From: Roseomonas xinghualingensis
GTDB taxonomy: Bacteria; Pseudomonadota; Alphaproteobacteria; Acetobacterales; Acetobacteraceae
NCBI RefSeq assembly: GCF_025791835.1
Contig: NZ_JAOXLP010000001.1
Location: 248,001-312,000, forward strand
Direction: 5' to 3'
Length of the DNA: 64,000 bases
Part shown: positions 1-9,158 of the stretch, piece by piece
How the letters are laid out: the number at the start of each line of letters is the position of its first letter
How positions within the stretch are numbered: the stretch's first letter is position 1
Notes under the pieces: model-generated
The model's input: only the letters and a program-made list of their open reading frames with translations
The model's database searches: none
Told to the model about the DNA's origin: nothing
Translations under genes and position numbers: made by a program

Positions 1-765
1 GTCATGCAGACCTTCTTTCCGGCCATTCCGGGTTGGGACGTGGCCGGTGTGGTCGAGAGCGTGGGCTTCGATGCGCCAGAGTTCCGGCCGGGCGACGAGG
101 TCATGGCCTATGCGCGCAAGCGCATCATCCGCGACGGCAGCTTCGCGGAATTCATCCCGGTGCCGGTGCTGTCAGTGGCGCGCAAGCCGGCGAGCCTGGA
201 CTGGGACCAGGCCGCGGGGCTGCCACTGGCGGGGCTCACCGCTTACCAGCTCCTCCGGCGCCTTGGGCTGAAGGAGGGGGAGGTGGTCCTCATCCATGCC
301 GCGGCGGGCGGGGTAGGCATACTGGGCGGGCAGATCGCCAGGGCGCTGGGGGCCAGGGTGATCGGGACGGCCTCGGAGAGAAACCATGAATTCCTCCGTT
401 CCTTCGGAATCGAGCCCGTGACCTATGGGGAGGGGCTGGCGGAGCGTGTCCGGAAACTTGCGCCGGGCGGCGTGGATGTGGTGGCGGACTTCGTGGGCGG
501 GGTGCTGGATGTCACCCGGGCGGTGCTGGCGCCTTCCGGGCGGCACGGCTCCATCGTGGATCCCTCGGTGGCGGGAAGCGGCGGGCTCTATGCCTGGGTG
601 CGGCCGAACGGCGAGGATCTGGCGCAGCTCGCCCGCTTCGCGGATGAGGGGCGGCTGACCGTTCCCGTCGCGCAGGTCTTTCCGCTGGAGCAGGGAGCGG
701 AGGCGCTGCGGCTCAGCATGTCCGGCCATGTACGGGGCAAGATCGTGGTGCGGGTGAGCCGCTGA
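1..765 (+). CDS. Zinc-less MDR oxidoreductase (quinone oxidoreductase-like), 5' end outside window
   Basis: This is the C-terminal part of a medium-chain dehydrogenase/reductase, probably an NADPH:quinone reductase-type enzyme. The frame is open from base 1. The first internal Met (base 4) lies inside the catalytic GroES-like domain, so roughly 50-60 N-terminal residues are missing to the left. The visible part has the substrate-domain segment GWDVAGVVESVG, the NADPH-binding Rossmann motif HAAAGGVGILGGQIARALGA, and the usual C-terminal close ending in GKIVVRV. No structural-zinc cysteine cluster is visible. The gene converges with the deacetylase-like gene downstream, with a hairpin between them. 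Family assignment is secure; the substrate is unknown. Confidence 0.85.
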   Translation, partial: VMQTFFPAIPGWDVAGVVESVGFDAPEFRPGDEVMAYARKRIIRDGSFAEFIPVPVLSVARKPASLDWDQAAGLPLAGLTAYQLLRRLGLKEGEVVLIHAAAGGVGILGGQIARALGARVIGTASERNHEFLRSFGIEPVTYGEGLAERVRKLAPGGVDVVADFVGGVLDVTRAVLAPSGRHGSIVDPSVAGSGGLYAWVRPNGEDLAQLARFADEGRLTVPVAQVFPLEQGAEALRLSMSGHVRGKIVVRVSR

Positions 766-767
766 AT

Positions 768-788
768 CCGGGAGGCTCTGCCTCCCGG
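768..788. terminator. GC-rich hairpin between convergent genes
   Basis: A perfect 9-bp inverted repeat CCGGGAGGC-TCT-GCCTCCCGG starts 3 bases after the stop of the oxidoreductase gene and sits before the 3' end of the convergent deacetylase gene. It has no T-tract, so termination is inferred from position and stem strength. The core GGAGGC-N3-GCCTCC recurs at 13308 and 47468. Confidence 0.5.
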
Positions 789-793
789 CCAAG

Positions 794-1669
794 CTAGGCC
801 GTTCTGGCGGACCGGTACCAGTCCAGGATTTCCTCGCCATTCATGAAGACCACGCCTTCCTTGCCACCTGCGTAGTCATAGACCTCCTCCAGATAGCGGA
901 TGCGATGGGGCTGGCCGGAGATGTAGGGGTGGATGGAGATGGCCATGATCTTCGCGCGTTCGGCGCCCTCCATGTGGAGGCGATCGAGGCTGTCCTTGCA
1001 GCGCGTGGCCCAATAGGGGCTTTCGTGGTGCTGCACGATCATGGTGGGGATGTCGTTCAGCTCCACCGTGTAGGGCAGGGTGACGAGCGGGCCATGGACG
1101 GTGGCGATCTCGCAGGGTTCGTCGTCCCAGACCCAGTCGCCGATATATTGCACCCCGGCTTCGGCCAGGAGTTCGGGGGTTTCGAGCGTCTGGGTGAGGC
1201 CGGGCCCCAGCCACCCCACGGGGCGCTTACCGGTGAAGGCTTCGAGGCGATCCATGGAGCGGTGGATCATGGCGCGCTGGTCCGGCTCCTTGTGGATCGG
1301 GCCCTGCTGCCAGGAATGGCCCATGAACTCCCAGCCGGAATCGCGGCAGGCGGCGGCAACGCGCTCGTAATCGTCGCAGACGCGGGCGTTGATGGAGAGG
1401 GTGGGGCGGATGCCCAGGCGTTCGTAGAGCCTGTGGAAGCGCCAGAAGCCGACGCGCATCCCGTATTCGTGCCAGGACCAGTTGGCGACATCGGGAAGCA
1501 GCACCTGGCCGGTGGGGGCAGGAAGGGCCTGGCGGGCCATGGGGCCGCCGATGTCCCAGACCTCAAGGTTCACGATGGTCCAGACCACGACGCGGGCACC
1601 GCCGGGCAGCTTCAGCGGCGGGCGGTCCACGATGGCGGAGAACGGGGCGCGGTCGCGCGGCTGGGTCAT
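794..1669 (-). CDS. Polysaccharide deacetylase family protein (PuuE-like)
   Basis: A 291-residue protein of the NodB/polysaccharide deacetylase superfamily, most like the PuuE allantoinase/imidase branch rather than chitin deacetylases. Seen: the TIVNLEVWDI start of the barrel, LGIRPTLSINARVCDDY (typical strand with the metal-site acidic region), FMGHSWQQGP with the conserved His, and the late SIHPYISGQPHR His motif. There is no signal peptide, so it is probably cytosolic and acts on a small amide or N-formyl/N-acetyl substrate. Nothing nearby defines a purine pathway, so the substrate is open. The start at 1669 gives a normal family length. Confidence 0.8.
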   Translation of the reverse strand: MTQPRDRAPFSAIVDRPPLKLPGGARVVVWTIVNLEVWDIGGPMARQALPAPTGQVLLPDVANWSWHEYGMRVGFWRFHRLYERLGIRPTLSINARVCDDYERVAAACRDSGWEFMGHSWQQGPIHKEPDQRAMIHRSMDRLEAFTGKRPVGWLGPGLTQTLETPELLAEAGVQYIGDWVWDDEPCEIATVHGPLVTLPYTVELNDIPTMIVQHHESPYWATRCKDSLDRLHMEGAERAKIMAISIHPYISGQPHRIRYLEEVYDYAGGKEGVVFMNGEEILDWYRSARTA

Positions 1670-1928
1670 CGGTCCTGGCTTCCTCCAAGGGGCGTGCGGT
1701 GATGCGCTTCAGCGGCCGACGGATTCCCGCTTTTCGCTGAAGGCCGCGGCAGCTTCGCGGAAATTCGTGCCGCGGGGGAAGCCCTGCGGTTTCGCGCCGC
1801 GCGGGATGATGGAGTACGGGGCCGCCGGCGGAGAGAGTGGGAAGGGGCTGCCGCCAAGCCCCGGAAGGAGCAACCGGGGCAGCGTGGAGCCGTTCCTTCG
1901 CCTGATCCAGTCAGCGGAGAAGAGTGTC

Positions 1929-2438
1929 ATGGCGGAAGCCCAGACCGAGCACGAGCAGCGCGCCAAGGTGCGTGAGATGATCAAGGACGTGCAGACCGCT
2001 GTCCTGGTGACGCATGGCGATGGCGACAAGCTGCGTGGGCGCCCGATGGTGGCGGCCGGGCTTGATGGGGATGGGAAGACGCTGTGGTTCTTCTCGAAGA
2101 ACGCGACGGAGAAGACAGAGGAAATCGGCGCGAATGACCGCGTGCTGCTTTCCTATGCCGATCCGTCCAAGCAGAGCTATGTCTCGGTATCCGGCAAGGC
2201 GCGGGTGCTGCGGGATGTGGCGAAACAGAAGGAGCTGTGGTCCGCGCCGATGAAGGCCTGGTTCCCGGGTGGGCCGGAGGATCCGTCCATCGCGCTGATC
2301 GCCGTAGAGATGACCGGGGCGGAGTACTGGGACAGCCCGTCCTCCACGCTCGTGCATGCCTTCGGATATGTGAAGGCGACCGTAACGGGCAAGTCGCCAA
2401 AGGGCGGCGAGAACGAGCGGGTTTCGTTCAAGAGCTGA
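1929..2438 (+). CDS. Pyridoxamine 5'-phosphate oxidase family protein (general stress protein 26-like)
   Basis: A 169-residue FMN-binding split-barrel protein of the general stress protein 26 type. Such proteins bind FMN or FAD and are linked to stress response; the reaction is usually unknown. The start chosen is the ATG at 1929, preceded by GGAG at 1915-1918. The open frame runs further upstream, but that stretch does not resemble the family. Visible landmarks are VLVTHGDGDKLRGRPM (first strands with the R-P-M motif), LWFFSKNATEKTEEI, and SYVSVSGKARVLRD. The C-terminus WDSPSSTLVHAFGYVKA matches the family. It is monocistronic and converges with tyrC. Confidence 0.88.
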   Translation: MAEAQTEHEQRAKVREMIKDVQTAVLVTHGDGDKLRGRPMVAAGLDGDGKTLWFFSKNATEKTEEIGANDRVLLSYADPSKQSYVSVSGKARVLRDVAKQKELWSAPMKAWFPGGPEDPSIALIAVEMTGAEYWDSPSSTLVHAFGYVKATVTGKSPKGGENERVSFKS

Positions 2439-2483
2439 TGCCTGCGTGCTGGCCGGGCGCGGTGCCCGGCCAGCGTCGCTTCT

Positions 2484-3374
2484 TCAGGCCTGCTTCATCT
2501 CGATCAGGGAGCGGCGGATCTTGCGGCCGCGCCGGATGCGGTCCTCGATGAAGCCGGCCTCGCCCCAGCGGATGGCGCGGCCAAAGGCCTGGGCGTCCTC
2601 CGTCAGCCGGGCGAGCATTTCCAGAACGGCCTCGCGGTTGTTCAGGAAGATGTCGCGCCACATGTCCACGTCGCTGGCGGCGATGCGAGTGAAGTCGCGG
2701 AAGCCGGAGGCGGCGAAGCGCAGCACGGCTTCCCGCGTCTCCTGCGCCAGGTCGTCCGCCGTGCCGCAGATGGTGAAGGCGATCAGATGCGGCAGGTGCG
2801 AGACGATGGCGACGACCTTGTCATGGGTCGCGGCGTCCATGGTCTCGATCATCGAACCCGCGCGCTCCCATAGGGTGCGGATTTTCGCGAGTGCTTCCGG
2901 ATCGGCACCGGGAGGCGGGGTGATGATGCACCAGCGGCCCTTGAACAGCTCCGCGAAGCCGGCATCGGGGCCGGAATGCTCGGTGCCCGCCATGGGATGG
3001 GCGGGGATGAGGTGGACACCCTCCGGCAGCAGCGGCGTGAGGTCCCGCAGCACGCTGCTCTTGGTGGAGCCGACATCGCTGAGGATGCAGCCCGGGGCGA
3101 GATGCGGGGCGATGTTGGCCATCACCCCGGCATAGGCGCCGACGGGCACGCAGAGGATCACGCCGTCGCAGCCCTCGACGGCCTTGGCGGCGTCGGCCTC
3201 GACCACATCGGCGATGCCGAGCTCTCGCACGCGGTCCAGCGTGTGCTGGTTGCGCGCGCTGGCGACGAGCGTGCCGGCGATGTCGCCCCGCTCCCGCGCG
3301 ACGCGCAGGATGGAGGAGCCGACAAGGCCGGGGCCGATGATGCAGAGGCGGTTGAAGAGCGGGGCGTCAGCCAT
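2484..3374 (-). CDS. tyrC: Prephenate/arogenate dehydrogenase
   Basis: A 296-residue cyclohexadienyl dehydrogenase that oxidatively decarboxylates prephenate or arogenate in tyrosine synthesis. The N-terminal Rossmann motif is [13 protein letters not shown] (residues about 12-24). The prephenate dehydrogenase signatures DVGSTKSSV and [14 protein letters not shown] with the catalytic His region follow, then the helical dimerisation domain with SHLPHLIAF and the [10 protein letters not shown] motif. The start overlaps the 3' end of the upstream aminotransferase gene by 8 bp. With it and the chorismate mutase gene it forms a minus-strand tyrosine cluster. Whether it prefers prephenate or arogenate cannot be read from the sequence. 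Confidence 0.93.
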   Translation of the reverse strand: MADAPLFNRLCIIGPGLVGSSILRVARERGDIAGTLVASARNQHTLDRVRELGIADVVEADAAKAVEGCDGVILCVPVGAYAGVMANIAPHLAPGCILSDVGSTKSSVLRDLTPLLPEGVHLIPAHPMAGTEHSGPDAGFAELFKGRWCIITPPPGADPEALAKIRTLWERAGSMIETMDAATHDKVVAIVSHLPHLIAFTICGTADDLAQETREAVLRFAASGFRDFTRIAASDVDMWRDIFLNNREAVLEMLARLTEDAQAFGRAIRWGEAGFIEDRIRRGRKIRRSLIEMKQA

Positions 3375-4455
3375 GGCGGAAATCCGTCAGGGCATCCAGG
3401 ACCATCTGGCATTCCTCGGCCGTGCCGATGGTGATGCGCAGGCAGTTGGGCAGGTTGTAGCTGGCGACGGCGCGGACGATCAGGCCGCGCGACCGGAGAT
3501 GGGCGTCGGCGGCCTTGGCCTTCGCGGCATCGCCGAAATCGGCGAGCAGGAAGTTGCCGTGGCTGGGATGGACCTTGATGCCGAGCTTCGACAGCCCCTC
3601 AGTCATGCGCCCGCGCCATTCGGTGTTATGGGCGACGCTCTTCTTCACCCAGTCGGGCTCGGAAAGGGCGGCGATGCCGGCGGCCATGGCGGGGGCGGAG
3701 ACGTTGAAGGGGCCGCGGACGCGGTTCAGCACGTCGATGACATTGGCGGGGCCATAGGCCCAGCCGAGGCGCATGCCGCCCAGACCCCAGACCTTGCTGA
3801 AGGTGCGGGTCATCACCGTGTTGTTGCCGGCATCCACCAGGGCCTGGCCGGGATCGTAATCCGGATCCTCGACATATTCGGCATAGGCGCTGTCGAGGAT
3901 CAGCAGGATGTCCTCGCGCAGGCCGGCGCGCAGGCGGTTCACCTCGCCCTGCGGCAGCAGGGCGCCGGTGGGGTTGTTCGGATTGGCCAGGATGACGAGC
4001 CTGGTGCGCGGGCCGCAGGCGGCGATGAGGTCGTCCACATCGGCCATCAGGTTCTTCTCGGGCACCTTGATGACGCGCGAGCCGGCCCAGGTGCCGCTCA
4101 GCTCATACATCAGGAAGCCATGGGCGGACATGACCAGCTCCGTCCCCTCGCCGCCATAGGCGAGGATGAGGAGGGCGAGCAGCTCATCCGAGCCGTTGCC
4201 GACGACGATCCGGGCGGGGTCCAGGCCATGGTGCCGGCCGATGGCCTCGCGGATCGCGGTGGCGCCGCCATCCGGGTAGCGATGGGCTTCGCGGGCGGCC
4301 TCGGCGACGGCGGCGACGGAGGCCGGGGGCGGGCCGAAGGGCCCCTCGTTGGAGGAGAGCTTCACGATCCGGTTCACGCCCGGAACCTTGGACTCGCCGC
4401 CCACATAGGGCTCGACCGCGAGGATGGAGGGGCGGGGCGTCACGGGCATAGGCAT
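3367..4455 (-). CDS. hisC: Histidinol-phosphate aminotransferase family (likely aromatic aminotransferase role)
   Basis: A 362-residue fold-type I PLP aminotransferase of the HisC branch. Seen: the substrate-side motif [11 protein letters not shown] near residue 33, the glycine-rich [19 protein letters not shown] (PLP-binding Asn), and the Schiff-base lysine in [17 protein letters not shown]. HisC enzymes transaminate imidazole-acetol phosphate and often also phenylpyruvate, hydroxyphenylpyruvate or prephenate. Placement between a chorismate mutase gene and tyrC suggests the aromatic role; a second hisC in a his operon elsewhere would support that. It follows the mutase gene by 33 bp and overlaps tyrC. 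Confidence 0.92.
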   Translation of the reverse strand: MPMPVTPRPSILAVEPYVGGESKVPGVNRIVKLSSNEGPFGPPPASVAAVAEAAREAHRYPDGGATAIREAIGRHHGLDPARIVVGNGSDELLALLILAYGGEGTELVMSAHGFLMYELSGTWAGSRVIKVPEKNLMADVDDLIAACGPRTRLVILANPNNPTGALLPQGEVNRLRAGLREDILLILDSAYAEYVEDPDYDPGQALVDAGNNTVMTRTFSKVWGLGGMRLGWAYGPANVIDVLNRVRGPFNVSAPAMAAGIAALSEPDWVKKSVAHNTEWRGRMTEGLSKLGIKVHPSHGNFLLADFGDAAKAKAADAHLRSRGLIVRAVASYNLPNCLRITIGTAEECQMVLDALTDFRHG

Positions 4456-4488
4456 GGTCCTTCGGGGCGAAGCGGCCCCGCATCGGGG

Positions 4489-5337
4489 TCAGGCGGTTTC
4501 GGTGATGGGCTCGTCGGGCTCGGGCTCGGCATAGCCGCCGATGGCGGCGGGGCGAAGCGCGGCGAGGGAGGCGAGGCGGGAATCGGCAGGGTCGATCAGG
4601 CCCTGCACTTCGGCCAGGGCATGCAGACCGTCGGCGGAGAGGATGAGGCGCAGCGGGGACAGGCCGGCGGCCGTGAGGGCCGAGAGCAGGGCATCACGCG
4701 AGGTGTTGGGCGCGCGCTCCAGCCGGATCAGGCCGCGGTCGCGCGGGGTGGCGTCGGCGGCGAAGCGGGCGATCACCATGGCGCTGGGCAGGAGCTGGCC
4801 GGGCTGCATCAGGAAGGGCAGGGCGGCGACCACCTGCAGGCGCGGGGCATCCAGGCTGATCCACCAGGCGGCCTCGGGCGGCTCTCCATCCGCGGGGGAG
4901 GGGAGAATGGCCACCGAGGCTTCGCCGGCCGAGAGAGAGGCGAGGACGCGGGCGGGGGCGGCATAGGTGCGGAGCGGGGTGTCCAGGCCGAAATGGCCGC
5001 GGGACAGATGCTCGGACCCCGCCATGGTCGCGACGGAGAAGGCGGATTGCAGCCGCAGGGAGGAGCCGATCACCTCGCGCCAGAGGCGCGCCACGGTCGC
5101 GCGCGGCATGGGGCCTTTGTGGCGGGCGAAGAGGCGGCGGAGGATCATCGCCTCCCGGCCAGGGCGGAAGCTGGCGCCGCCGGCCTTCATGCCCTGAGCC
5201 GCGAGCTGCGCGGAGAGCGCGGCGCGGCGCATCAGAAGGTCATGCACGGCATCATCGATGGCGTCGAACTCGGCGCGGGCGGCGGCGAGCGCGGCGGGCT
5301 GCATGACGGCGGAATCGGTGAGGGCTGGGTCGGACAT
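4489..5337 (-). CDS. Chorismate mutase (AroQ-type N-terminus) with extended C-terminal domain
   Basis: A 282-residue protein whose first ~100 residues form a helical AroQ chorismate mutase domain: EFDAIDDAVHDLLMRRAAL, FRPGREAMILRRL and the LWREVIGSSLRLQ helix. It would convert chorismate to prephenate for the two genes downstream. The remaining ~180 residues are laid out like a prephenate dehydratase domain followed by an ACT-like stretch (APNTSRDALLSALTAAGL), but the TRF catalytic triplet of prephenate dehydratase is not present. The tail is therefore probably non-catalytic or regulatory; this last point is inference. It is the first gene of the tyrosine cluster and is divergent from metX. 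Confidence 0.82.
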   Translation of the reverse strand: MSDPALTDSAVMQPAALAAARAEFDAIDDAVHDLLMRRAALSAQLAAQGMKAGGASFRPGREAMILRRLFARHKGPMPRATVARLWREVIGSSLRLQSAFSVATMAGSEHLSRGHFGLDTPLRTYAAPARVLASLSAGEASVAILPSPADGEPPEAAWWISLDAPRLQVVAALPFLMQPGQLLPSAMVIARFAADATPRDRGLIRLERAPNTSRDALLSALTAAGLSPLRLILSADGLHALAEVQGLIDPADSRLASLAALRPAAIGGYAEPEPDEPITETA

Positions 5338-5509
5338 GAGGTTCAGGGGGGTCTAGCGCCCCCGCGTCAAGGCGCCAAGGCAGGCTGTTGCGCCTGTGGC
5401 TCGGAAGGCGCCTCTTTCGGGCCCATCCGCCAGGAAGGTGGGGTTCCGGGGGGAAGGCCGCATCAGTCTGCCTTGCCCGGCTGCGGCTGGGCTCCTAATG
5501 CTCCGGGCC

Positions 5510-6661
5510 ATGAACGAGGTCGTTCCCCTGCCGGCGGTGGACCATCAGCGGGCCGTATTCCAGGACGGGCTGATGCTGGATTGCGGTATGACCATCGCGC
5601 CGCTGGCGGTGGCCTACCGCACCTATGGGACGCTGAACGAGGCCCGCAGCAATGCCGTGCTGGTTTGCCACGCGCTGACCGGCGACCAGTATGTGGCCGA
5701 GACGCAGCCAGTGACCGGCAGGCCGGGCTGGTGGTCCAATCTGGTGGGGCCGGGCCTGCCGGTGGATACGGACCGGTTCTTCGTGATCTGCGCGAATGTG
5801 CTGGGGGGCTGCATGGGCAGCACCGGGCCACGCGAGGAGATGACGGATGCCGAGGGGCGCGGGGTGGGGCGGCCCTGGGGGATCGATTTTCCCTCCGTGA
5901 CCATCCGCGACATGGTGCGGGCGCAGAAGCGGCTGGTGGAGCATCTGGGGATCGAGCGGCTGCTGGCGGTGGTCGGCGGCTCGATGGGTGGGATGCAGGC
6001 GCTGCAATGGGCGGCGACTTATCCGGAGGCCGTCTTCGCCTGCGCGCCGATCGCAACCGCGTCCTATCATTCGGCGCAGAACATCGCCTTCCATGAGGTG
6101 GGGCGCGCGGCGATCCATGCCGATCCGGACTGGTGCGGGGGCGCCTATTGGAAGGAAGGGCGGCTGCCGGCGCAGGGGCTCTCCGTCGCGCGCATGGTGG
6201 CGCATATCACCTATCTCTCCGAAAGCGCGCTGACGCGGAAGTTCGGGCGGCGGCTGCAGGGGGCGAAGGCGGTGACCTTCCTGGAGGATGTCTTCGCGGT
6301 CGAGAGCTATCTGCGCCACCAGGGCAGCACCTTCATCCGGCGCTTCGACGCCAATTCCTATCTGACCATCACGCGGGCGATGGATTACTTCGACCTGGCG
6401 GCGGATTGCGGGGGGGACCTGTCCCTGGCTTTCAAAGGGACGAAGACGCGCTTCTTCGTGGCTTCCTTCTCCTCGGACTGGCTGTTCCCCACGGAGGAGA
6501 GCCGGGCGATCACGCGGGCCCTGAATCGGGCGGCGGCGCGGGTCTCCTTCATCGAGTTGAAGAGCGACAAGGGGCACGACGCCTTCCTGCTGGATGAGCC
6601 GGAGTTCCATGCGGCGCTGGGCGGGTTCCTCCGCGGCTCGGCCGAGGCGGCGGGGGTCTGA
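5510..6661 (+). CDS. metX: Homoserine O-acetyltransferase
   Basis: A 383-residue alpha/beta-hydrolase-fold acyltransferase that activates homoserine for methionine synthesis (acetyl or succinyl donor). Seen: [13 protein letters not shown], the oxyanion-region [14 protein letters not shown], the nucleophile elbow [15 protein letters not shown] with the catalytic Ser, [13 protein letters not shown] (Asp region) and [14 protein letters not shown] with the catalytic His. The open frame extends left, but the family homology begins here; an in-frame ATG at 5498 is the alternative start. The gene is 3 bp from metW. The upstream 170 bp was read for the SAM-II riboswitch pattern and none was recognised. 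Confidence 0.93.
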   Translation: MNEVVPLPAVDHQRAVFQDGLMLDCGMTIAPLAVAYRTYGTLNEARSNAVLVCHALTGDQYVAETQPVTGRPGWWSNLVGPGLPVDTDRFFVICANVLGGCMGSTGPREEMTDAEGRGVGRPWGIDFPSVTIRDMVRAQKRLVEHLGIERLLAVVGGSMGGMQALQWAATYPEAVFACAPIATASYHSAQNIAFHEVGRAAIHADPDWCGGAYWKEGRLPAQGLSVARMVAHITYLSESALTRKFGRRLQGAKAVTFLEDVFAVESYLRHQGSTFIRRFDANSYLTITRAMDYFDLAADCGGDLSLAFKGTKTRFFVASFSSDWLFPTEESRAITRALNRAAARVSFIELKSDKGHDAFLLDEPEFHAALGGFLRGSAEAAGV

Positions 6662-6663
6662 CC

Positions 6664-7311
6664 ATGGGGATGAAGCCGAAGGAGCCCATTCGCTACGTCG
6701 CGAAGAACATGCGGCTGGATCTGCGGCTGATTGCCGAGATGATCCCGGATGGCGCGAGGGTGCTGGACATCGGCTGCGGCGACGGGGAGCTGATCGAGCA
6801 TCTGACGCGCGAGAAGGGCGCGGATGCGCGCGGCATTGAGATCGACATGGCGGAGGCGACGCGCGCCGTGGCGGCGGGGCTGGCCGTGATCCATGGCGAT
6901 GCGGATGCGGACCTGGCGCATTACCCCGATGCGGCCTTCGATTATGTCGTGTTGTCGCGCACGCTGCAGGCGGTGGAGAGGCCGCGAGAGGTGCTGCGGC
7001 AGATGCTACGCATCGGCACGCATGCGATCGTCTCCTTCCCGAATTTCGGGCACTGGCAGATCCGGTGGAAGCTGTTGTCAACGGGGCGGATGCCGGACAC
7101 GGATACCTGGAACCGGCCCTGGTACGAGACGCCGAACATCCATCCCTGCACGCTGCTCGACTTCATGGTGCTGTGCGAGCAGGACGGCTACGCGGTGGAT
7201 GGCTGGCTGGCGGTGGACGAGCATGGGCGGCGGGCGCCATGGCGGCGCAGCATCCGGCTGGCGAACCTGTTCGGGGAGCAGGCGCTGTTCCTGCTGCGCC
7301 GGAAGGGCTGA
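6664..7311 (+). CDS. metW: Methionine biosynthesis protein MetW
   Basis: A 215-residue class I methyltransferase-fold protein that partners MetX in many proteobacteria and is needed for full homoserine acyltransferase activity. The SAM-fold motif I is VLDIGCGDGELIEHL (residues about 35-49), followed by GIEIDMAEATRAV, DYVVLSRTLQAVERP, and the characteristic MetW stretch SFPNFGHWQIRWKLL with a WYETPNIH segment. It starts 3 bases after metX, which indicates co-transcription and probably translational coupling. Confidence 0.93.
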   Translation: MGMKPKEPIRYVAKNMRLDLRLIAEMIPDGARVLDIGCGDGELIEHLTREKGADARGIEIDMAEATRAVAAGLAVIHGDADADLAHYPDAAFDYVVLSRTLQAVERPREVLRQMLRIGTHAIVSFPNFGHWQIRWKLLSTGRMPDTDTWNRPWYETPNIHPCTLLDFMVLCEQDGYAVDGWLAVDEHGRRAPWRRSIRLANLFGEQALFLLRRKG

Positions 7312-7447
7312 GCTGTGTGTGCCATGCGGCAGCCTGGATGGGCATGGTCCTGAGGGCTGTAAAGAGCATATCTTCTTCGCAACGAATTGCCTCGCCGGAG
7401 GGGTGATCAAGGTTTAAAATCAGCGCCCTAGTGCCCATGTGGGGTGA

Positions 7448-7852
7448 ATGCGCCAGACCCTTGCGGGGCTTCGCGCCGATGCGTCCCCGCCCCTTCCCAG
7501 AAAGCTTCGCCGCCGTGTCGCCCGCCTGTCGCGGGCGGTGCGGGAACGGCGCGCGCTTGAGTTGCTGTATGGCGGCGCGTGGCGCGTGGTGCATCCGCAT
7601 GCGATCGGGCGGATGGGCACGGGAAAGGTGGGGTTGCTGACCTGGCAGACGGCTGGGCTGGCGCGCGGGCCGGATGATCCTGGCGAGGGATGGCGGATGT
7701 TCGACGTCGCCCGGATCGAGGGGACGCGGGCCTTGCGGGCGCATTTCGCGCCGCGCCCGCGTGGTGGCCGCGCCTGGACGCCCGGTATCGACGCGCCGCT
7801 GGCCGAGGTGCCATCCCGCGCCGAGGCCCTGGGCGAGCCCGTTCTCGCCTGA
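7448..7852 (+). CDS. Hypothetical protein with WYL-like core
   Basis: A 134-residue protein not firmly recognised. Residues about 25-70 (RRVARLSRAVRERRALELLY, then WRVVHPHAIGRM and LLTWQTAG) have the layout of a WYL ligand-binding domain: a Y-x-x-x-W-R-x-x-x-P strand pair followed by an L-x-x-W/A strand. There is no HTH, so it is not by itself a transcription factor. Codon use matches its neighbours and a strong terminator follows, which supports a real monocistronic gene. An alternative is an uncharacterised small beta-barrel protein of the same family lineage. Confidence 0.65.
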   Translation: MRQTLAGLRADASPPLPRKLRRRVARLSRAVRERRALELLYGGAWRVVHPHAIGRMGTGKVGLLTWQTAGLARGPDDPGEGWRMFDVARIEGTRALRAHFAPRPRGGRAWTPGIDAPLAEVPSRAEALGEPVLA

Positions 7853-7885
7853 ACGACTCCTGAATCTGAAGAAAAAGATGAGGGG

Positions 7886-7916
7886 CCGGGGAGAATTCCT
7901 TCTCCCCGGGCTTTTT
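7886..7916 (+). terminator. Rho-independent terminator
   Basis: A perfect 10-bp stem CCGGGGAGAA / TTCTCCCCGG closes a TTCC loop and is followed within two bases by TTTTT. It ends transcription of the WYL-like gene. Confidence 0.9.
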
Positions 7917-8113
7917 CATGGGGCCTGCTTCAGCCGTACCCGGATGCCCGCGAGCTTCTCCGGCTTCCGGCAGACATGGATTGCCACGCTGCGCCCGTCC
8001 CTGATGTCGAGCGCCATGGGCGATTGCGGCGCTGACACCGGGGCGGGCGGCGCGCTAGGTTCCGGGGAGGGCCTCGGGGGAGGCCCCGAGGGGGTGCTTC
8101 GGCTTTGTCTGGG

Positions 8114-8623
8114 ATGATCCTGCGCCTGGCGCTGCTTGCGCTGTCGGGGGCGGCGCTGTCGGCCTGCGGTTCCACGCGGGGGCCGATCGCGGCCGGCTAT
8201 GGGTATGAGGCAAGCGCCGGCTACCAGTCCTGCGTGCCTTATGCGCGCGAGCGGTCCGGTATCGAGTTGCGCGGGGATGCGTGGCAGTGGTGGGAGGTTG
8301 CCGCCGGGCGGTACGATCGCAGCGTCAGGCCCAGGCCGGGAGCAGTGCTGGTGCTGCAACGGACCTCACGCCTGCGGGACGGGCATGTGGCGGTGGTGTC
8401 CCGCGTGGTGGGGCCGCGCGAGATCCGGGTGGACCATGCGAACTGGGCTTCGGGCGGGCTGAAGGGGCGGGTGGCGCGGGACCAGCCAGTGATCGACGTC
8501 TCGGCGCGGAACGACTGGTCCGAGGTGCGGGTGTGGTACCCGCCGGCGCGGGTGGTGGGGAACACGGTGTTCCCGGCCCATGGCTTCATCCACCCCGAAA
8601 GGCGCTGGGCCTCAGCGGAATGA
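8114..8623 (+). CDS. CHAP-domain lipoprotein (putative cell-wall amidase/peptidase)
   Basis: A 169-residue lipoprotein. The signal sequence runs to the lipobox LSAC, giving lipidated Cys18. A CHAP (NlpC/P60-superfamily) domain follows: catalytic Cys40 in YQSCVPYARERSGIEL, and His91 in the LRDGHVAVVSRVV strand, with VDHANW after it. CHAP proteins cut peptidoglycan cross-bridges or act as amidases in the periplasm. The ATG at 8114 is preferred over a TTG at 8105 because it begins directly with the signal-peptide Met. No cognate immunity or holin gene is adjacent, so a housekeeping wall-remodelling role is likely. Confidence 0.8.
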   Translation: MILRLALLALSGAALSACGSTRGPIAAGYGYEASAGYQSCVPYARERSGIELRGDAWQWWEVAAGRYDRSVRPRPGAVLVLQRTSRLRDGHVAVVSRVVGPREIRVDHANWASGGLKGRVARDQPVIDVSARNDWSEVRVWYPPARVVGNTVFPAHGFIHPERRWASAE

Positions 8624-8809
8624 TCCGGCGGATGGCGGAATTGTCACCTGCCCATTGCGCCCGGGCGCCTCATGTCCCATGTCCTTTAAAGGATTTCCAC
8701 AGGGATGGGCGTGGGCCGGTTTACCCCGGTGGAACGCGGCCCTAGTCTCAACTTCGGAACGTGCGAAGGCCGCAGGCCCGCCAACCACGCAAGGATATCG
8801 GGGCGTCAC

Positions 8810-9073
8810 ATGGGTTCGTTCAGCATCTGGCACTGGCTCGTCGTGCTGCTGGTCGTGTTGCTGCTCTTCGGCAGCGGCAAGATCAGTGGGCTGATGGGCG
8901 ACCTCGCTACGGGGATCAAGTCCTTCAAGAAGAACATCAAGGAGGACGAGCCGGACGCGTCCATGGCGGATACAACGGCGCAGCCGCCGGCCGGCAACTT
9001 GCCGCCGCCGGGCACCCAGGCCTCGGCCGATCCGAACCGCACCGTGGTGCGCCAGCCGCCCGGGCCGGTCTGA
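8810..9073 (+). CDS. tatA: Sec-independent translocase subunit TatA
   Basis: An 87-residue TatA-type protein. The start at 8810 gives the standard short N-terminus, one hydrophobic helix ([16 protein letters not shown]), the FG hinge, an amphipathic helix with the FKKN motif, and a Pro/acid-rich flexible tail. TatA forms the export pore for folded twin-arginine substrates. tatB and tatC are not in the window, so the Tat genes are split in this genome. Several proteins encoded here carry twin-arginine-like leaders (12300, 33474, 37627, 61930). Confidence 0.9.
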   Translation: MGSFSIWHWLVVLLVVLLLFGSGKISGLMGDLATGIKSFKKNIKEDEPDASMADTTAQPPAGNLPPPGTQASADPNRTVVRQPPGPV

Positions 9074-9095
9074 ACCAGACTTCACTGGCATGAGG

Positions 9096-9133
9096 GCGCG
9101 CCGGTCCCGCAGGGGGCCGGCGCGCTGCGTTTT
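9096..9133 (+). terminator. Probable terminator after tatA
   Basis: A GCGCGCCGG / CCGGCGCGC inverted repeat (9096-9104 and 9117-9125) with a 12-base loop that can itself pair CCC with GGG is followed by TGCGTTTT. It lies between tatA and mtnB and separates the two units. Confidence 0.65.
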
Positions 9134-9158
9134 GGCGTGTGTGTTCAGGGACAGGATT

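Noticed and set aside
5338..5509. SAM riboswitch upstream of metX
   Set aside because: The region was read for the SAM-II conserved core that precedes metX/metA in other alphaproteobacteria; no match was found. A covariance-model search would decide.
3184..6096. 970-residue plus-strand open frame over the tyrosine genes
   Set aside because: It is a GC-rich antisense shadow of tyrC, hisC and the mutase gene, rich in Gly/Ala/Arg/His with no domain; the minus-strand genes have full family motifs.
7916..8017. 33-codon minus-strand ORF encoding MALDIRDGRSVAIHVCRKPE and 13 more residues
   Set aside because: It looks protein-like, but there is no ribosome binding site, no recognised family and the longer frame is shadow-like. 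Left unannotated for lack of support.
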